Program-made: the position numbers and the translations under genes
Shown: in pieces, positions 36,279-44,813 of the stretch
Position numbering within the stretch: position 1 is the first letter of the stretch
Layout: the number at the start of each line of letters is the position of its first letter
Notes under the pieces: generated by a model
What the model was told of the DNA's origin: nothing
Database searches by the model: none
Seen by the model: the letters and a program-made list of their open reading frames with translations, nothing else
Source: an uncultured Coriobacteriaceae bacterium
GTDB lineage: Bacteria; Actinomycetota; Coriobacteriia; Coriobacteriales; Coriobacteriaceae
Direction: 5' to 3'
Length of the DNA stretch: 64,000 nucleotides
Assembly: GCA_949287085.1 (NCBI GenBank)
Contig: CASEER010000006.1
Span: forward strand, 124,001 to 188,000

Positions 36279-36745
36279 CTGGGGTTGGAGCAGACGTCGA
36301 CCCAGGTGCAGGGCTGGCAAAGGGTCTCAAGCTCGCTGGGGGTGAGCTCGATGGCGCTGTTGGAGCTGCCGCAGGCAGGGAAGACCGTGGCAAACCGGCG
36401 AAGCGACACGTCGAGGTATACGTCGCAGCCGTCGTTCACGGCAAAGGGGCACACGCCGCCGACGGCGTGGCCAATGAGCGGCTCGGCCTCCTCGGCTTTA
36501 AGCATCTTGGCCTTGGTGTGAAATTGCGCCTTGAACTTGGGATTGTTGATGCGTTCGTCGCCCGCGGCCACCACGAGCGCCACGCGGTCGCCCACATGAA
36601 ACGAGAGCGTCTTGGCAATGCGCGCCGGCTCCACGCCCACCGCCTGCGCTGCGAGCTCAACTGTGGCGCTCGACACATCGAACTCCATGATGCGGTCCGC
36701 CATGCCGCGTTCCGCAAGAAATGCCTTAACTTTTTCGATAGCCAT
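36266..36745 (-). CDS. YbaK/EbsC-type aminoacyl-tRNA deacylase
   Basis: A 159-residue editing-domain protein that removes wrongly attached amino acids (typically Cys from tRNA-Pro). Signatures are AKTLSFHVGDRVALVVAAGDERIN, IGHAVGGVCPFAV and SLRRFATVFPACGSSNSAIEL. The start at 36745 is favoured because the family begins there (MAIEKVKAFL); the longer frame upstream has no support. Its final codons and stop lie inside palindromic repeat copy 3. Confidence 0.88.
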   Translation of the reverse strand: MAIEKVKAFLAERGMADRIMEFDVSSATVELAAQAVGVEPARIAKTLSFHVGDRVALVVAAGDERINNPKFKAQFHTKAKMLKAEEAEPLIGHAVGGVCPFAVNDGCDVYLDVSLRRFATVFPACGSSNSAIELTPSELETLCQPCTWVDVCSNPSQVK

Positions 36746-37096
36746 GGTGTCAGCCCCTTTGATAGCAGTGTTTTCTGTTGAGGTGTGGTGTTTGCACAGT
36801 ATAGCGCGCTGCGGGCGCCGGCCGAGCGCGGGCAGCGTGCCGTGATGGGATGCAGGCAGCGTGCTGTTGGGAGGAGTGGGAGTTGCCCTTGCCGCCAGCC
36901 GCACTCCGCTGCACCTTTCGTGAGCCCTGCGCGTCCGTGTAACTCCCGTGGGCCCCGTGCACCTCCTGCGCTCCGCCGCACCTTACCAAACCGTAAGCCA
37001 GTCGTAAGCAAAAACGATGGCGCGCTGCGGGCCGGCCTGCCAGAATGGCAGCTATTATGAGGAGCATGCTGGCCGGCAACCATACGGAGGAGCACG
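36746..37096. other. Intergenic region between ybaK and the VanZ gene
   Basis: No gene is supported in this 351-base stretch between divergent genes. CCGTAAGCCAGTCGTAAGC at about 36990 has two CGTAAGC words that could be a regulator site. GGAGGAG precedes the VanZ-family GTG. Confidence 0.5.
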
Positions 37097-38095
37097 GTGG
37101 GACTTATCAGGCAGTTTTTAAGCGGATATAGTGAGAACTTTCTGCTTGCGTTGGCCTTATGGCCCGTGGCCTCGATGGCGCTGACGCTGCCCATACTCGC
37201 CTACCTCTACCACCGCGACGGCCGACTCAAGGGCGTCTCGGTGGTCTCGACATACCTCGCGGTGCTCTATCTGCTTGGTTTGGGCTGCTTTACGCTGTAC
37301 CCGCTGCCGTCGGGTACCGAAGGGCCCGGCATCAGCTATGGCATTCCGTGGCAGCTCAATCCGCTGGCGTTTGTGAGCGATTTTGCACGCGATGGCCTCT
37401 CCACCATCCCGCAAATCGTGTTCAACGTGATCTTTTTTGCCCCGCTGGGATTTATTGCGGGGCGCCTGCTGCGCTGGGGCTTTTGGCCGTCGGTGCTCGC
37501 GGGCCTTGCCGCGTCGCTGTGCATCGAGGTCGCGCAGGGCACGGGGCTCTTTGGCGTGTACCCGTACGCGTACCGCACGGCCGACGTAGATGACCTGATT
37601 TACAACACATCGGGTGCAGCGCTCGGCTGGTGGTGCTCCGCACTGCTTGGCCGCGTGCTGCCGCCGGGTGCGCTCGCCGACGCGCGCGATACCACGCATA
37701 GCCCCGGGTTTCTTCGCCGCTGCGTGGCATTTTGGCTTGATAGCCTGCTCATGTGGCTCATCACGCTGGTGATAGCCGCGGCTGCGGCGTTGGTGGTGCG
37801 CGCTCTACCGGGGAGCGACCAACTGGTTGATGGGCGGTGGGCGATCGCGCTTCCATTGGTGGTGTTTGTGCTGGTCGAAGGCGTGTTTCCCTGGACGCAC
37901 GGCGGGTCAACACCGGGCGGTAGCTTTGTGCGCATGAGCTGCGAGACCAAGGAGCGCACAGGGTTGCGCCGCGCGCTGTTTTACGTTGCGCGCCTGGTGG
38001 TGCTGGGTCTGGGGTATCTGCGGTTCCTCATGGTCTGGCCGCTGCTTGCCCTCTACTATCTGGTGCGCCGTCGCATGCCGTACGACGAGCTCTAG
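37097..38095 (+). CDS. VanZ-RDD fusion membrane protein
   Basis: A 332-residue membrane protein starting at GTG 37097. The first half (to about 185) is VanZ-like: NPLAFVSDF, NVIFFAPLGFIAG, EVAQGTGLFGVYPYAYRTADVDDLIYNTSGAALGW. The second half resembles the RDD family, with RRCVAFWLDSLLMWLI and a closing conserved region GGSFVRMSC. VanZ-type proteins affect glycopeptide resistance or envelope lipids in some species; here the role is unknown and no van genes are nearby. Confidence 0.8.
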   Translation: MGLIRQFLSGYSENFLLALALWPVASMALTLPILAYLYHRDGRLKGVSVVSTYLAVLYLLGLGCFTLYPLPSGTEGPGISYGIPWQLNPLAFVSDFARDGLSTIPQIVFNVIFFAPLGFIAGRLLRWGFWPSVLAGLAASLCIEVAQGTGLFGVYPYAYRTADVDDLIYNTSGAALGWWCSALLGRVLPPGALADARDTTHSPGFLRRCVAFWLDSLLMWLITLVIAAAAALVVRALPGSDQLVDGRWAIALPLVVFVLVEGVFPWTHGGSTPGGSFVRMSCETKERTGLRRALFYVARLVVLGLGYLRFLMVWPLLALYYLVRRRMPYDEL

Positions 38096-38143
38096 GCGCG
38101 CCTGCTACAATCGGGGTCCAGTAAGGGCAAGCGGGGGAGCAGC

Positions 38144-39961
38144 ATGAAAACGGATCAGGACCTGGAGCGACAGCTGACATCGATTGACCGGCGTGGATAC
38201 CCCGCGTACAAGGGGCTGCGTGGCGCGTACGATTTTGGCGATTTTGAGCTTGATATTGAGCACGTGCAGGGAGATCCGTTTGCAGCGCCGTCGCAGCTTG
38301 CGGTGTATGTTCCGGGCGAGATAACCAGGTTGCCGGCATGTTGCTGTGATGCGGCGCACCGACGCGTGGCGGCCGAGGACCTGTTGGTGCGTCGGTTTGC
38401 GATGGAGGCGGCGCGTGCGAGCCGTCGCGTGGGCGGCTCGGGCAAGAGCGGCGTGCTTGCGACGAGCGCTCCGGGCCCTGAGGTGTTCCCGCGCTCGGCG
38501 TGCGAGGTTGACGCGGAGGGCGGTGTGATTCTGCGCTTTGAGGCAGGTCTGCCAGCGCATGGCCGCACGATCGATGGTCGCGCGGCGGCGCGCCTTTTGC
38601 TCGATTTGGTGCCAGAATGCGTGGAGCGTGCGTTGATGCTGGACGACGCGGGTCGTCAAGCGGCGCGCGATGCGGCAGATCTTGCTGACGATCAGCAGGC
38701 GGTGCGCGCAGCGTTGCAAGAGCAGGAGCTTGTTGCCTTTGTGGCCGATGGCGCCGTGCTGCCGCGCGCCAGTGGCGTGTCGGCAAAGCCGTTGGCGGGC
38801 GCGCGGCCGTTTATCTCGCCTGCCAGCATGCGCGTGACGCTCGATCTGCCGCATCGAGGCCGCGTGAGCGGTATGGGCATTCGCCGGGGCATCACGCTCA
38901 TCGTGGGCGGCGGCTATCACGGCAAATCAACGCTGCTCAAGGCACTGCAGGAAGGGGTATACAACCACGTGGCGGGCGATGGCCGCGAGCTCGTTATCAC
39001 CGATGCGACAGCGGTGAAGCTGCGCGCGGAGGATGGCCGCGCCGTGCACGCGGTTGACATTGCCCCCTTTATCTCGAACCTGCCCGACGGGCGTGATACC
39101 AGTGCGTTTAGCACACAGGATGCAAGCGGCAGCACCTCGCAGGCGGCGAGCACGGTCGAGGCGCTCGAAGCGGGCGCGCAGGTGCTGCTGATTGACGAGG
39201 ACACTTCGGCCACGAATTTCATGGTGCGTGACCGCCTGATGGAGGCGGTGGTCGCGGCGGACCACGAGCCCATCACGCCGTTTGTCGAGCGTGTGCGCGG
39301 GCTGTGGGAGCAGCGCGGCGTGAGTTGCGTGCTCGTGGTAGGGAGCTCGGGCGCGTTCTTCCCCGTGGCCGACGCTGTGGTGCAGATGGATGCCTACGAA
39401 GCACACGACATCACCTCCCGCGTGCGCACCGTCCTCTCTGACCAGCACATTTCCCATGTGGAGACGGGTCCAGAATGGGAGATGTGCGAGAGCGTGGAGC
39501 GGCGCCCGCGGTTGGTGGAGAAACCGGGGCGAGGAGCAGCTGACCGCGAGCATGGTGGGTCGACGGCAGGCGGTGGCCGTGACCAAGGGAGGGGCGGCCG
39601 TGCTCACAGTGCCCGCGACGGTCGTGGCAATCGCGGCGCGCGCGGAGAACGGGATGAGCGCTTCAAAGTGCGCACCCGCGGCCGTGAGGGCTTTACGGTC
39701 GGTCGCGCTGATGATGACCTGCGGTTTGTTGAACAGTTGGTGGATGCGGATCAGGTTGCTGCGCTCGCCCAGATGGTTCGTCTGGTACTTGAGCGCGGTC
39801 TGCTTGACGGGTCGAGAACGCTTTCCGAGGTGGTTGACCTGGTGTACCGCGAGCTCGAGGAGCACGGGTGGCCGGCGCTTGCCCCCTATGGCGATGCCTC
39901 CTGCGGGATGGCCCTGCCGCGCAAGCAGGAGCTGTTCGCCTCCCTCAACCGTCTCCGCTAG
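38144..39961 (+). CDS. Predicted ATPase of the ABC class
   Basis: A 605-residue soluble P-loop protein. The opening (SIDRRGYPAYKGLRGAYDF) and the order of motifs match the ABC-class ATPase family PF09818. Walker A is GGGYHGKSTLL, Walker B with catalytic Glu is VLLIDEDTSATNFM, and SDQHISHVE-like and LVVGSSGAFFPVAD segments follow. About 100 residues of basic, Gly/Arg-rich sequence (about 460-525) interrupt the C-terminal part. The molecular function of the family is unknown. Its stop codon is within repeat copy 4. Confidence 0.85.
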   Translation: MKTDQDLERQLTSIDRRGYPAYKGLRGAYDFGDFELDIEHVQGDPFAAPSQLAVYVPGEITRLPACCCDAAHRRVAAEDLLVRRFAMEAARASRRVGGSGKSGVLATSAPGPEVFPRSACEVDAEGGVILRFEAGLPAHGRTIDGRAAARLLLDLVPECVERALMLDDAGRQAARDAADLADDQQAVRAALQEQELVAFVADGAVLPRASGVSAKPLAGARPFISPASMRVTLDLPHRGRVSGMGIRRGITLIVGGGYHGKSTLLKALQEGVYNHVAGDGRELVITDATAVKLRAEDGRAVHAVDIAPFISNLPDGRDTSAFSTQDASGSTSQAASTVEALEAGAQVLLIDEDTSATNFMVRDRLMEAVVAADHEPITPFVERVRGLWEQRGVSCVLVVGSSGAFFPVADAVVQMDAYEAHDITSRVRTVLSDQHISHVETGPEWEMCESVERRPRLVEKPGRGAADREHGGSTAGGGRDQGRGGRAHSARDGRGNRGARGERDERFKVRTRGREGFTVGRADDDLRFVEQLVDADQVAALAQMVRLVLERGLLDGSRTLSEVVDLVYRELEEHGWPALAPYGDASCGMALPRKQELFASLNRLR

Positions 39962-39990
39962 GTGAAATGAGGACAGGGATAATTTCTCGT
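39960..39990. repeat. Short palindromic repeat, copy 4 (inverted)
   Basis: AGGTGAAATGAGGACAGGG then ATAATTTCTCG, the reverse complement of the family consensus. The TAG stop of the ATPase gene shares its first bases. Confidence 0.7.
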
Positions 39991-40151
39991 CCGCGAAGGT
40001 GGATGGAACGCTGCGCCACACCATTGACGTTGAGGCGTTAAGGGCGCATGTGGGCGATGCCGCTGAAGGGCAGCGCGAGCGCTACCAGCTCACCTGGCCG
40101 GGCAAGCAAGGGTTGGTTGGGGACGTGTTCATTCCAACCCATCGCGAAGGG

Positions 40152-40727
40152 TTAGAGAAGCGCCCAGCCGAGTACCAGCACCCCGATGCCCACGACAAGC
40201 CCCGCGAGTACCTGGAGCACCAGCTTCATGACGTTGGCAGAGGCGCTCTGCCGCGCCGCTTCCGCAGGGTCGCCCGACGCCGCGCCCAAGAGCTCCGCCG
40301 CGCTCTTGGCATCGCGTCCGCCCTCTTGGCGCCGCGCGATAAGGGCGACCGCGGCGGACGCCACCACCAGCACCGCGAGCAACAGGCGCAGCACTAGCTC
40401 AAGGTAATCATGCCCCACCACTGCCGTTATAGCGAGCACGGCAATGACGGCGATCTCCACCGCCCCCAGTGCCAACGCGAACGCCTTCGTCCGCCGCTCG
40501 TTCTTCTTGACCATCTCGCGCATCTCGTCCACGTCTCCTCTCACCAGCTCGTCGATCGTGGTGCCGAAGAGGTTCGCGAGCAGGAGCATGCTCTGGACGT
40601 CGGGTAGGGTCTTGTTCGTCTCCCAGTGACTCACCGTGACGCGGCCCACGTAGAGCTTTTGCGCCAGCTCCTCCTGAGAGAGCCCGAGCTTTTGCCTGCG
40701 TTCCCTAATCTGGTTGCCGATGTCCAT
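40152..40727 (-). CDS. XRE-type regulator with membrane helices
   Basis: 191 residues. A Cro/C1-type helix-turn-helix (LGLSQEELAQKLYVGRVTVSHWETNKTLPDVQ) occupies residues 6-60. The rest carries three hydrophobic helices, so it is a membrane-bound HTH protein of a type common in Gram-positives. The start at 40727 corresponds to MDIGNQIRERR. Its targets are unknown. The 190 bases after the ATPase gene hold nothing else clear. Confidence 0.85.
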   Translation of the reverse strand: MDIGNQIRERRQKLGLSQEELAQKLYVGRVTVSHWETNKTLPDVQSMLLLANLFGTTIDELVRGDVDEMREMVKKNERRTKAFALALGAVEIAVIAVLAITAVVGHDYLELVLRLLLAVLVVASAAVALIARRQEGGRDAKSAAELLGAASGDPAEAARQSASANVMKLVLQVLAGLVVGIGVLVLGWALL

Positions 40728-40878
40728 GCGCTTCCGTTCCTTGCGGCCTTTCCGACACCCCAAACGTAGCCGAGAGGCGTCTACTGCGCAGTATAAAGTG
40801 CTTTACAGGGTCACTGACCTGCTTCTTTTTGAGAACGCGCCCACATGGGTTCCAAGACGATGCGCCGCCCACGCTCCC

Positions 40879-41427
40879 TTACGCCCGCTTGTACACGATG
40901 GGGTCGTCGTAGCCGAACGTCCGCTTGCCGTTCACTTCCATGGTCTCGGAGACCTCCAAGCAGGCGTCCGAGAACCGCTCCCACAGCTTGAACGTTACGA
41001 CCGGGGAGAACTGGCTGGTGCTTCCGCCCTCCCAGACGCCGTCCTTCTCGCGGTAGAGCGCGGGCGTGAACTTCTCGGACTGCTTGAGGTCGCCGTAGTC
41101 CACGGGCTGCATCGACTCGTACGAAAAGGTCTTCTTGTCCTCCCCGGCGGGAATGTCGTAGGAGGAGAGCAGGATGCCGTCCGGCTGCTCTGTGATGAGG
41201 AACAGGTGCGGTGACGAGCTGCGCTTGCCGTCGGTCTCGTAGTAGCTCTCCTCTACAACGAAGACGCCGTCGAAGCCCTCGGGGAGGTTGCGGATCTTGT
41301 CGTTGCAGGGCGTGTTTACGTGCTCGGCGTACGGATACGCCTTGCCCGCCGCCCGCATCGCGTCGAACTGCTCCTTGTTGTTGAAATGCCCCGTCATGAG
41401 GCTTACGAACGTCTCGAGATTGGTCAT
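40879..41427 (-). CDS. Hypothetical protein, CpcT/CpeT-like
   Basis: 182 residues, no signal peptide. The opening LMTGHFNNKEQFDAM, a central VVEESYY and a following PHLFLITEQPDGILLSSYDIP have the spacing of the CpcT/CpeT (DUF1001) family, known as bilin lyases in cyanobacteria but also found in other bacteria without a known role. The resemblance is by eye only. It lies 151 bases upstream (in its own direction) of the XRE gene, separated by a non-coding spacer. Confidence 0.5.
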   Translation of the reverse strand: MTNLETFVSLMTGHFNNKEQFDAMRAAGKAYPYAEHVNTPCNDKIRNLPEGFDGVFVVEESYYETDGKRSSSPHLFLITEQPDGILLSSYDIPAGEDKKTFSYESMQPVDYGDLKQSEKFTPALYREKDGVWEGGSTSQFSPVVTFKLWERFSDACLEVSETMEVNGKRTFGYDDPIVYKRA

Positions 41428-41648
41428 GGTTGATCAGCTCTTCCCCTGTGCTGTAAATTGCTAGTTGCAAGTATCGATTTTAGCACGCCTGGTCGCGCGC
41501 CGCGCATATTGGGCGACGAAGCGGCTTTTCGGGGTTCCGCACGAAACGCTCGCGGTTCTCATCGGTGAAGGGAGCCGGTTGGTGCGGGACAATGGGTGAA
41601 AGACAAGGGGTATGCAGCTCATTGTTCGTACACCAAGGATTATTCTGA

Positions 41649-41678
41649 ACAGAATTATTCTGATTAGAATAATTCTGT
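41649..41678. repeat. Perfect 13-bp inverted repeat, AT-rich
   Basis: ACAGAATTATTCT (41649-41661) and AGAATAATTCTGT (41666-41678) are exact complements around GATT, with a third half-site GATTATTCTGA just upstream. In an otherwise GC-rich region this looks like a regulator-binding site between the divergent genes at 41427 and 41718. Confidence 0.7.
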
Positions 41679-41717
41679 GGCACAAGGTCGCATTGCAGAG
41701 AGATGTGGGGGGTGCCC

Positions 41718-42326
41718 ATGGAAGAAGATGGAGATCGAAATGAACTTGACAAAATTGGTCTTCCCCTGCCAAAGCGCTACGACGGGCCCCACTTCGATGT
41801 AAGAGACTGTGCCTCGGACAGATTTGCAGGAGCGAAGACGCTGGGCGAGACCATCGAGATGCGCGGTCAAGATGCGTTCGCCGAAGAGGTAGAGCCGGAC
41901 GACTTCTCGGATGACACTTCATCATACGAGACCAAACTCGGCATCGCAGAGCTTTGGGCGGAATCGACCTGGCGCGATGGGGAGAGCGCGCGGAACATCG
42001 AACTCGAGCGCACCTTAGCGGCAATCAAAAGGGGCGATGTCCTCGAAATTCGCCAGTGTCCGCTGGAGCAAAGCGAATATGGATACTCCTTCATGCTGCA
42101 AGACGGATCCCCGCTGCCCTTCACGCCCTATCACGATTATGACGACCAGTTCCTCACCCGGGTGCTCGCGGAATGCCGCGTCTGGGACAGGTTGTTCTGC
42201 CGCGTACGCAGCGCCACGTGCTTCGGTGGAGACAACGACGTACCCGTTGACCCAACGTTTTGCTGGCGCGTGTATTCTTGCAAGGTGACCGTGATCAAGT
42301 GCAGCTGGAATCCCACGTTTAATTGA
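41718..42326 (+). CDS. Hypothetical acidic protein
   Basis: 202 residues, soluble and acidic (for example EEVEPDDFSDD). I recognise no domain. ATG 41718 follows GTGGGGGG; an in-frame ATG at 41703 is less well placed. Codon use is less GC-biased than in the housekeeping genes, which suits an acquired gene. It lies just downstream of the strong AT-rich inverted repeat, which may control it. Confidence 0.55.
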   Translation: MEEDGDRNELDKIGLPLPKRYDGPHFDVRDCASDRFAGAKTLGETIEMRGQDAFAEEVEPDDFSDDTSSYETKLGIAELWAESTWRDGESARNIELERTLAAIKRGDVLEIRQCPLEQSEYGYSFMLQDGSPLPFTPYHDYDDQFLTRVLAECRVWDRLFCRVRSATCFGGDNDVPVDPTFCWRVYSCKVTVIKCSWNPTFN

Positions 42327-42705
42327 TGGAGCCACGCCCCAGCCGTAATCATTCGGAAGTATTCGACTCGCCGACGGCTACGATGGCGTTAAAGAGTTTA
42401 CAGATAAATGAGAAGAGCGGTTGAGTTAACTTGTTTCCAGCGTGAGCAGGACATGATGCGGTAACGCAACTTGCGCCGCATGTGCCGGAGGGGTGGACGC
42501 GCCGCCGGATACCACTGGGGATGAACCCGCCGTGCGGGCGGCGCGAGGGGCGGGACCTAGCCTTCTTCGGTCAAGTTTGACTGATAGCGACACTGACCTC
42601 CAAAGGCTATTTCTCATGCTGTGGTCAAAGGAACGTAGGGATTATCCAATCTATGTAAGTCCGCGCTGGTTCTACTTTTTCGCCTTTGTTCTATTTTGCA
42701 GAAAG

Positions 42706-42894
42706 CTATTCGGACCCCGCATCTCCCAAGATGACGACTTCGGTTTCCTCTGGAAGGGCTATCCCTGCAATATCGGCTTCCAACGCCTGCATCACGTACT
42801 CATACCTCTTATGAGGCTTATCGACGAGCATCCACTTCGCCTGTTGGAAGGACCTATAGGTGAACATCAACCATTGGAGGTAGTTTATCGCCAT
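42706..42894 (-). CDS. Short hypothetical ORF
   Basis: 62 residues (MAINYLQWLMF... ending LGDAGSE) preceded by AGGA at a suitable distance. The sequence has a natural look but no recognised family, and it may be part of the phage debris on this side of the accessory region. Confidence 0.3.
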   Translation of the reverse strand: MAINYLQWLMFTYRSFQQAKWMLVDKPHKRYEYVMQALEADIAGIALPEETEVVILGDAGSE

Positions 42895-42964
42895 CGGATT
42901 CCTGGAGCGCGACATGGCGGTTGCGCAGCGCGACATCGAGAGCCTGAAGGAGGAGGGCAAGTGA
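42884..42964 (+). pseudogene. Prophage remnant: C-terminal fragment
   Basis: An open fragment ending LERDMAVAQRDIESLKEEGK, whose stop overlaps the start of a holin-like frame (GTGA). This coupling is usual for small genes of phage lysis modules. The rest of the gene is missing. Confidence 0.45.
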
Positions 42965-43074
42965 ACGCGTTTCTGACGAGCAACGAGTGGCATTGGAGCC
43001 TGGCGAGGACCGTCGCGCAGGGCGTGATCGGCGTGGTCGCGGCCAACGTTGACATGCTGGTTAACGTGCTTTAA
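42961..43074 (+). pseudogene. Prophage remnant: truncated holin-like gene
   Basis: 37 residues (starting FLTSNEWHWSLARTVAQ and containing a hydrophobic GVIGVVAANVDML stretch) resemble the N-terminus of small phage holins, then the frame ends in TAA. The second transmembrane part expected of a holin is absent, so this is a decayed gene. Confidence 0.45.
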
Positions 43075-43246
43075 AGGCTATCTGACCAGCAAAGGCTTCA
43101 GCCTCAGCATCTTGGGGACGATTGATATGGGACAAGCGGTCCAAGTGCGGGACAATAGGCCGCATCCCCAATGTCCGATATGAAGCGCGTGGAATGCATA
43201 CGGGGTAATAGACTTTGCCCCTGTTGTCCCGCGCCCATCGCGACCC

Positions 43247-43573
43247 TTATCCGAGGTTCGGGCCGCCGACACCGCGGAGGTCGTTCCTCGCCTCTCCGTA
43301 GACGAAGTCCTCGAGCGCATTCCAAGCCGCGCGCGCCGGCTCCGAGAGCTCGAGGGTATGGTAGCCGATGAGCCTCGAAATCTTTGCGTGAGCGCGGGCG
43401 AGTGCATAGTCGGATGCCTTGTAGCTCGCTGAGTCATCGCCGAGCACCGCCGTTGCGGCGGCGATTGCCTCCTGGGCCTGAGAGGTGCCCCGTGAGCCCG
43501 CCCCGCTCGAAAGCGCATCGTCAAGATTCCCCATAAGCTCGATGGCCTTGCTCCTCATCGCCGCGTTCATCAT
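43247..43573 (-). CDS. Hypothetical protein
   Basis: 108 residues, soluble and helix-rich (AALSSGAG-like turn, then SYKASDYALARAHAKISRLIGYHTLELSEPARAAWNALE in two runs). No recognised family. Codon use and composition favour a real gene over chance. It lies between the phage debris and the cyclotransferase gene. Confidence 0.45.
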   Translation of the reverse strand: MMNAAMRSKAIELMGNLDDALSSGAGSRGTSQAQEAIAAATAVLGDDSASYKASDYALARAHAKISRLIGYHTLELSEPARAAWNALEDFVYGEARNDLRGVGGPNLG

Positions 43574-43813
43574 CAGCCTCCCGACCTGGGCTCGTCATGC
43601 GGGCTCCCTCTGTTCACGGACCGTCTACCCATTCGGACGCCAGCCTTGCGAACGGCGACGCCTGAAGAACAATTGGCACAAACCCGCCAAGCAACAGGCG
43701 CGGGCGGCTCTCCCTCGGGCCGGTGCTCCTGGCAAGCGGCCGACTGCCGCGGCACCCGCCGCGCGCGGGACTGCTAGAGTATCCACAGAAGAAAGCGCGC
43801 GACAGGAGACGTC

Positions 43814-44266
43814 ATGAGCGAGACCCCATCCACCCAGAAGCGGCCGTACTTCGGCTACGGCTCCAACCTCGACCGGACGGCGATGCTCGAGCGCTGTCCC
43901 GATGCGGAGTACCTGGGCGTGGCCCTCCTCCCCGGTTGGAGGCTTTACATGGACTCCAACGGCTACGCCACGATTGCCCGGACGGGCGGCGTCGTGGAGG
44001 GCGCGCTCTGGCTCGTGAGCGACTCCGACGTGGTCTCCCTCGACGACTACGAGGGCGTCGACCGCGGGCTCTACGAGAAGGTCGAGCTCGAGGTCGAGCA
44101 GGGCGAGGAGCGCGTCCGTGCGCTCGTGTACGTGTCGCTCAAGCTGCCGCTCACGATGGAGACGTTTCGCCCGGCCTATCTCGAGGACATCCGCCGCGCC
44201 GCCAGGGAGCTGGGGCTCTCCGCCGTCACGCAAGAGCTCCTCGCACGGGTGCGCATTATCGGGTGA
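43814..44266 (+). CDS. Gamma-glutamylcyclotransferase-like protein
   Basis: 150 residues of the AIG2/GGCT fold. FGYGSNLD at the N-terminus forms the substrate loop, and the acidic SLDDYEGVD carries the candidate catalytic Glu. YLEDIRRAARELGL closes the domain. Family members release 5-oxoproline from gamma-glutamyl compounds, though many bacterial members are uncharacterised. CAGGAGAC precedes ATG 43814. Confidence 0.8.
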   Translation: MSETPSTQKRPYFGYGSNLDRTAMLERCPDAEYLGVALLPGWRLYMDSNGYATIARTGGVVEGALWLVSDSDVVSLDDYEGVDRGLYEKVELEVEQGEERVRALVYVSLKLPLTMETFRPAYLEDIRRAARELGLSAVTQELLARVRIIG

Positions 44267-44429
44267 CAGCGGGGCGGAGGCTGCTGGCTCAAGCGCCGGC
44301 CTTTGGGCTGCGGAGCGATCCTCGACGGGCAGCGAACGGTAGCGGGGTGTGGGGACTCGCGTCAATGAAAACGAGGCGGAATCACATGCGCGGCCCCGCC
44401 TTGCAAAGTCAGAGGGCTTTCCATTGCAA

Positions 44430-44466
44430 AAAACCGGGGCAGAAGCGCTTGCGCACTCCCGCCCCG
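44430..44466 (-). terminator. Terminator in minus orientation
   Basis: CGGGGCG... pairs with ...GCCCCG; read on the minus strand it is followed by GGTTTTTTG. It lies downstream of a short minus-strand frame ending at 44501. Confidence 0.55.
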
Positions 44467-44468
44467 TA

Positions 44469-44488
44469 AAAACCTCATAGGAGGTTTT
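44469..44488. terminator. Bidirectional terminator hairpin
   Basis: AAAACCTC (44469-44476) and GAGGTTTT (44481-44488) form a perfect 8-bp stem with a four-base loop; its A and T ends allow termination on either strand. It separates the cyclotransferase gene from the thi region. Confidence 0.65.
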
Positions 44489-44500
44489 GCTGTATAAAAA

Positions 44501-44674
44501 TCAATCTATCAGGCCGAGACCGCGTGTCAAGCGCTCGGCGAACGCCAGCGATGCGGCAGCAGGGTTCACGCTGGGGAGGCAGGAGCCCACTTTGTGGAGG
44601 TAGCCAAATACTAGCGCGACGTCTTGGGGCGGCTCGCCGCGCTTTTGACGGCGCTTATCATCGCGACAGCACAC
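44501..44674 (-). pseudogene. Remnant or small minus-strand gene with its own terminators
   Basis: A 57-codon frame (possible GTG start at 44674) ends ...LAFAERLTRGLGLID at a TGA, followed by the two terminator hairpins above. Its composition (PPQDVALVFGYLHKVG, LPSVNPAAASLAFAERL) looks like the end of a real protein, but there is no ribosome site and the upstream frame is closed by a stop. I do not recognise the family. Either a decayed gene or a very short one. Confidence 0.4.
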
Positions 44675-44707
44675 AGGTTACGTGTTGCATTTTGTATACG
44701 CTGTGCC

Positions 44708-44736
44708 TTGACCGCGTGCGCGTGCGGGGCTACCCT
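44708..44736 (+). promoter_or_regulatory. Candidate promoter of the thi operon
   Basis: TTGACC (44708-44713) and TACCCT (44731-44736) are 17 bases apart. The -35 is good and the -10 is weak, as in many GC-rich promoters. Confidence 0.4.
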
Positions 44737-44753
44737 AGGCGGCAGAGTACGCA

Positions 44754-44813
44754 GCGCGTACGAAGGGGCGCACCACCTCGGGTGCGATCACTACCCTTCG
44801 TGCGCGCTTTTTT
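44754..44813 (+). terminator. Long leader terminator before thiS
   Basis: GCGCGTACGAAGGG (44754-44767) pairs with CCCTTCGTGCGCGC (44794-44807) over 14 positions with one G:T, enclosing an inner CGCACC/GGTGCG hairpin, followed by TTTTTT. A competing hairpin GTACGC-AGC-GCGTAC (44747-44761) uses the same 5' arm. The transcript from the promoter above must pass this before thiS, so it is probably an attenuator. No TPP-riboswitch core was found. Confidence 0.75.

Noticed and set aside
42493..43074. Single 193-codon gene spanning the accessory segment
   Set aside because: The second part shares its frame with the truncated holin, and the first part has no family or consistent codon use; treated as chance joining of phage debris.
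43120..43220. GTGCGGGACAAT words near 41580 and 43140 as a repeat family
   Set aside because: Only two partial copies were found and the flanking sequence differs; too weak to report as a repeat.
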